Positions 60,853-64,000 of a stretch of 64,000 bases of DNA are shown one piece after another. The DNA is from DASRDU01 sp035652435. Its GTDB lineage: Bacteria; Acidobacteriota; Blastocatellia; RBC074. The notes under the pieces were generated by a model. It did no database searches, was not told where the DNA came from, and saw nothing but the letters and a program-made list of their open reading frames with translations. The DNA lies in contig DASRDU010000038.1 in NCBI GenBank assembly GCA_035652435.1, positions 1 through 64,000 on the forward strand. Reading direction: 5' to 3'. Position 1 is the first letter of the stretch. The number at the start of each line of letters is the position of its first letter. Both the position numbers and the translations under genes were made by a program.

Positions 60853-62712
60853 TCAACCCTTGACCGGGATCAGTTTCACCGAGACCAGCGTCAGGCCGAG
60901 TTTCTTCCCCGCCTGAATCACTTCGGGTTTCAGCGCGAGGTTGTACCTGCCTGCTTTATCGAACGTCACGCGGCCGGCCTTCGAGACGACGTACTTCCAG
61001 TACGGGTTGAAGGGATTCTCTTCCTTCCCCTGGTTGGCGACGGTGCCCTGGATCTTCTGACCCGCCACTTCGACGGTCACCTGATGATCGCCCTCCCAGT
61101 CGCGCCCGTACTTCTGCTCCGAAGTCAGGATGACGACGTCGTAAGCGCCAGGGCGGCTGACCTTGAAATCCCAGCTCACCCACTCATCCTTGTTGAGCCA
61201 CCCTTCGACCACGCCACGGCCGTCGAGTCTCAGGTGCGGCCCCGCGGCGGCCTTGTGAATGTCGGCCAGATAAGCGGGCAGCGTGACGGTCTGGTCCGGC
61301 TGCTGAATCAGAGAACTCTCGACCTGCGGAACTCCCCCGATCTCAAGCACGATGACCGACTCGTATTTGTCCGGGGCCGCGGCGGGCAACTGAATGTTCA
61401 GGGCGTAATGATCCTTCGCCTGATCATTCTGCTGTGCGATCTTCAATTCCCCTCTGTTCGCGAGCAGCCACGCCTTCTGCACCTTGTTCTTCAGCCCGTA
61501 GAGCGTCAGTTCTTTCTGCGGCCAGTCGAAGACGTGCAGGTAAAGTTTGCCCGGCTTTGTCGTGATCAATCCCCACGGCAATTCATACGGGAACGGGTTG
61601 GATGATGCTCCGTAGATCGAATCGCCGTTGGCCTTCATCCACTGGCCGACCTCGGCCAGCCGCTCGACGCTCTCGCGCGGGATGACGCCCTCGGCGGTCG
61701 GGCCGACGTTGAGCAGGTAATTGCCGCCGCGGTTGACGACCTCGACCAGCTGCCGGATGAGGATCAGTGGCGATTTCCAGTTGTGATCATCTTTCTTGAA
61801 GCCCCACGTGTCGTTGAGCGTCACGGGCGTTTCCCAGTCGCGCCGGGCAAGGCCCACGCTGATCTGGTTGTCACCCGCCGAGTCGTAATCGCCCACACCG
61901 TGCCCGACACGACCGCTGACCAGACAATCCGGCTGGAGCTGATGCACCAGGTCAACCAGCTCCCGGCTCTGCTCTTTCGTGATCGTGCGCGGCGTGTCGA
62001 ACCAGATGAGGCCGACGGGGCCGTAATTCGTCAGCAGCTCGCGCACCTGCGGCTTGACCTTCTCCTCCAGATAGCGCGTGAAATTCTTTCCGCCCTCGTC
62101 AGGCCAGTCCCAATTGTTCCCGACGGCGTCCCGCTCGTGCCAGTCCTGCGTCTGCGAGTAATAGAAGCCCAGTTTGATCCCGGCCTTCTGGCAGGCGGCG
62201 GCCAGTTCCTTCATCGGGTCGCGCTTGAACGGGGTGGCGTCCACGATGTTGTACCTGCTCGCCTTCGAGTGGTACATCGCAAAGCCGTCGTGGTGTTTTG
62301 AAGTGATAACGAGGTATTTCATCCCGGCATTTTTCGCCACGCTGACCCACTCCTCGGCATTGAACCTCACGGGATTGAATTGCGCGGCCAGTTGTTCGTA
62401 TTCGGCGACCGGGATCTTCGCCCGGTTCATAATCCATTCGCCGATGCCGGGGATGGGTTTGCCTTTCCACTCGCCGGCGGGGACAGCATAGAGTCCCCAG
62501 TGAATGAACATCCCGAAGCGGGCCTCGCGCCACCACCGGAGGCGCTGCTCCTTCTGCTCATCCGTGGATTGTGCCGGGGCTGACACAGATGTCTTTTTCG
62601 GGGTCTTCCCGGGTGGGGCTTGTGCGGCTGCTGAGAGGATTGCTGCCAGGAGAAGCATACCTGCGAGGGAGTAATTCACCGACTGAATCAATCTGTTTCC
62701 TGTGATGCTCAT
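60853..62712 (-). CDS. Secreted GH29 alpha-L-fucosidase
   Basis: The 619-aa protein has a signal peptide, then the GH29 core: WREARFGMFIHWGLYAVPAGEW (61-82), SKHHDGFAMYHS (138-149), LGFYYSQTQDWHE and GLIWFDTPR with nucleophile Asp239. The last 130 residues form a beta-rich accessory domain (GVVEGWLNKDEWVSWDFKVSRPGAYDVVILTSEQ) that may bind sugar. It would remove terminal alpha-L-fucose from oligosaccharides in the periplasm. The gene is 88 bases downstream of the alginate-lyase-family gene on the same strand, consistent with one operon. Confidence 0.93.
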   Translation of the reverse strand: MSITGNRLIQSVNYSLAGMLLLAAILSAAAQAPPGKTPKKTSVSAPAQSTDEQKEQRLRWWREARFGMFIHWGLYAVPAGEWKGKPIPGIGEWIMNRAKIPVAEYEQLAAQFNPVRFNAEEWVSVAKNAGMKYLVITSKHHDGFAMYHSKASRYNIVDATPFKRDPMKELAAACQKAGIKLGFYYSQTQDWHERDAVGNNWDWPDEGGKNFTRYLEEKVKPQVRELLTNYGPVGLIWFDTPRTITKEQSRELVDLVHQLQPDCLVSGRVGHGVGDYDSAGDNQISVGLARRDWETPVTLNDTWGFKKDDHNWKSPLILIRQLVEVVNRGGNYLLNVGPTAEGVIPRESVERLAEVGQWMKANGDSIYGASSNPFPYELPWGLITTKPGKLYLHVFDWPQKELTLYGLKNKVQKAWLLANRGELKIAQQNDQAKDHYALNIQLPAAAPDKYESVIVLEIGGVPQVESSLIQQPDQTVTLPAYLADIHKAAAGPHLRLDGRGVVEGWLNKDEWVSWDFKVSRPGAYDVVILTSEQKYGRDWEGDHQVTVEVAGQKIQGTVANQGKEENPFNPYWKYVVSKAGRVTFDKAGRYNLALKPEVIQAGKKLGLTLVSVKLIPVKG

Positions 62713-62800
62713 TTTTCCCTTTTTGCGCGCCCTGCTGAAACTGCCGCGCGTCCTTGTTCAAAGTAATTCGCGCCACCCCCGGCACAGTTCCACGACGTTT

Positions 62801-64000
62801 TCAATGTTGCGCCGTCTCTTTTTTCGCCGGCTTCGGCATGAGCAGATTGCTCCGGTCTGATGCATCCACCTCGGAGATCTTCGCGAGCAGCGCCTGATAT
62901 TTCCCGCCCGGGTATTTGATGGCGGCCCGGCGGAGCAGCGAATACAACATCTGCGGCGGCCATTCGCCGAGCTGCTGGTGCGGCCACTTCTCTTCACCGA
63001 GCGCGTAGGGCGTGAGGTAATCGAGCGCCTTGCGGATGCTGCGTCCGTCCGCCGTCTGGTAGTTCCACAGATCCACGCCGACGTTTTCCCCGAGCCTCGC
63101 CAGCAGCATCAGCCCGTCCAGATTGCCGACGCTGTAGCTCCAGGCTTTGGTGCGGACCAGTTCGAGCGGCTGGCGCCCGTCGGGTTCGATCTGCAAAGCG
63201 ATGCGCTTCTGCCGGGCGGTGTTCAGAATCTCCGTGGCCAGTTCCTTCTTCCCCAGAAAGAGCGCGAAGGAGACGGCCTGAATGTCATAGTAAGTGCCGT
63301 GATTGTTTTTGGCGGCTGATTCATCGCGCCCGTTTTTGCTCTCCCGCATCCACCCGAGAAACTTCGTAAACCAGTCCCGCAGGCCGCGCTCGTCGGCTTC
63401 AGTCAGGGCCTTCGATCCGGCGAGCAGCCCGATGGCATCCACCGCCCGCGTGAGCCCGCGGGTTTCAATCAGGCCGATGCCGCGACCGGTGTTGATGCCG
63501 GGGATCCCCTGGGCGAATTGCAGGTTCGGGTTCATCCGCGTCGCCGGGTCGAGGAACCACGCGCGCAGCAGCACGGCGGCTCTCGCCGCGTAAGCTTCAT
63601 CGCCTTTGAAGTAGTAAGCGAGCGCGAGCGTCTCGACCGCGCCGGCCATCTGATCCATCGTCCGGTGGTCAGAGATTTTGTTGATCTCCGGATTGCGTTC
63701 GCCGTCGCGGCGGATGTAGGGCAACCCGTTCGGCGATTTCGGATCGGGCCAGAAGTACGGCGCCTGGCTCATGTAATCGTGCTTGTCCCCGCTCGGCGGC
63801 GTGACCTCCTTCGTGGTGACTGAAAACGGGCCTTCGGCGAGCGCCTTTTTCGCATCCTTCTCCAGTTTCGCGAGCGCCGGGGCCAGACTCTTGTCGCCGT
63901 CAATGATGCGCCGTTTCGTCGCCTGCAGATGATTCGCATCGAGCAGGAAGACGCGCGGCGTGCCCTGAGTCACAGCTTTCTGCGCTTCAGCCAGCCCGAT
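62801..64000 (-). CDS. Alginate-lyase-family (PL5-like) protein, 5' end outside the window
   Basis: The frame runs off the right edge: codons before the GTG at 63973 still read IGLAEAQKAVTQGTPRVFLLD, so the true start lies beyond 64000. The 400 visible residues match the alginate_lyase alpha/alpha-barrel: YFWPDPKSPNGLPYIRRDGERNP, RTMDQMAGAVETLALAYYF, and ESAAKNNHGTYYDIQAV with the Asn-Asn-His and nearby Tyr expected at the active site. It would cleave uronate-containing polysaccharide by beta-elimination in the periplasm. First gene of the visible polysaccharide cluster. Confidence 0.9.
   Translation of the reverse strand: MGLAEAQKAVTQGTPRVFLLDANHLQATKRRIIDGDKSLAPALAKLEKDAKKALAEGPFSVTTKEVTPPSGDKHDYMSQAPYFWPDPKSPNGLPYIRRDGERNPEINKISDHRTMDQMAGAVETLALAYYFKGDEAYAARAAVLLRAWFLDPATRMNPNLQFAQGIPGINTGRGIGLIETRGLTRAVDAIGLLAGSKALTEADERGLRDWFTKFLGWMRESKNGRDESAAKNNHGTYYDIQAVSFALFLGKKELATEILNTARQKRIALQIEPDGRQPLELVRTKAWSYSVGNLDGLMLLARLGENVGVDLWNYQTADGRSIRKALDYLTPYALGEEKWPHQQLGEWPPQMLYSLLRRAAIKYPGGKYQALLAKISEVDASDRSNLLMPKPAKKETAQH

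Overview
The window joins two unlike pieces of DNA. Positions 1 to about 9,950 are the right-hand part of an integrated mobile element, prophage-like or a related integrative element. It is visibly lower in G+C than the rest, has short tightly packed genes, and ends in a tyrosine recombinase beside a tRNA-Lys(UUU) gene whose 3' end is the likely attachment site. From about 10 kb to 64 kb the DNA is G+C-rich chromosome of what looks like an Acidobacteriota member, possibly class Blastocatellia. The reasons are Oar-like TonB-dependent receptors with an N-terminal carboxypeptidase-regulatory domain, a secreted protein with a 'Solibacter' TIGR03437-type domain, several large Ser/Thr kinases with TPR tails, and an ECF sigma factor overlapping its kinase gene. 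The taxonomic call is inference.

Mobile element: a DNA methyltransferase that seems to lack its N-terminal half, a papain-like cysteine protease, a T4 gp32-like ssDNA-binding protein with a probable pseudoknot leader, a secreted HExxH metallopeptidase, zinc-ribbon proteins, a ribbon-helix-helix-like protein behind short direct repeats, a DUF6602-type nuclease-fold protein divergent from a small HTH gene, two PD-(D/E)XK nucleases (VRR-NUC and DUF1064 types) and the integrase. Several gaps between genes hold strong RNA-structure signals.

Chromosome, 10-20 kb: two paralogous TonB-domain proteins, a secreted protein of unknown function, a GAF-GAF-AAA+-Fis sigma-54-type activator, a PDZ/radical-SAM/DUF512 protein and alanine dehydrogenase. 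20-28 kb: an Hsp70-like ATPase, a secreted class-C-type serine hydrolase, an ACS-type MFS transporter, a Spy-like periplasmic protein, an APC permease and a ferredoxin-MBL fusion. 28-32 kb: a tightly overlapping cluster of two HtrA-like proteases without export signals, a LuxR regulator with a degenerate receiver domain, and a Rieske oxygenase. 32-45.5 kb: a secreted TIGR03437-type protein, three Ser/Thr kinases, one ECF sigma factor, one sigma-factor remnant, decayed genes, and a cluster of palindromic repeats.

45.6-64 kb is almost entirely on the minus strand and looks like a polysaccharide-utilisation locus: alginate-lyase-family protein, GH29 alpha-L-fucosidase, TonB-dependent receptor, jelly-roll polysaccharide-lyase-like protein, GH31 glycosidase, DUF5696-type glycosidase-like protein, a second TonB receptor and a duplicated PAP2/vanadium-haloperoxidase protein. 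Together these suggest uptake and depolymerisation of a uronate-containing, fucosylated polysaccharide.

The chromosomal part carries at least eleven long intergenic inverted repeats with arms of 17-42 bases. Their sequences differ, but some share end sequences, which suggests one or more families of small palindromic mobile repeats. None was seen in the mobile element.
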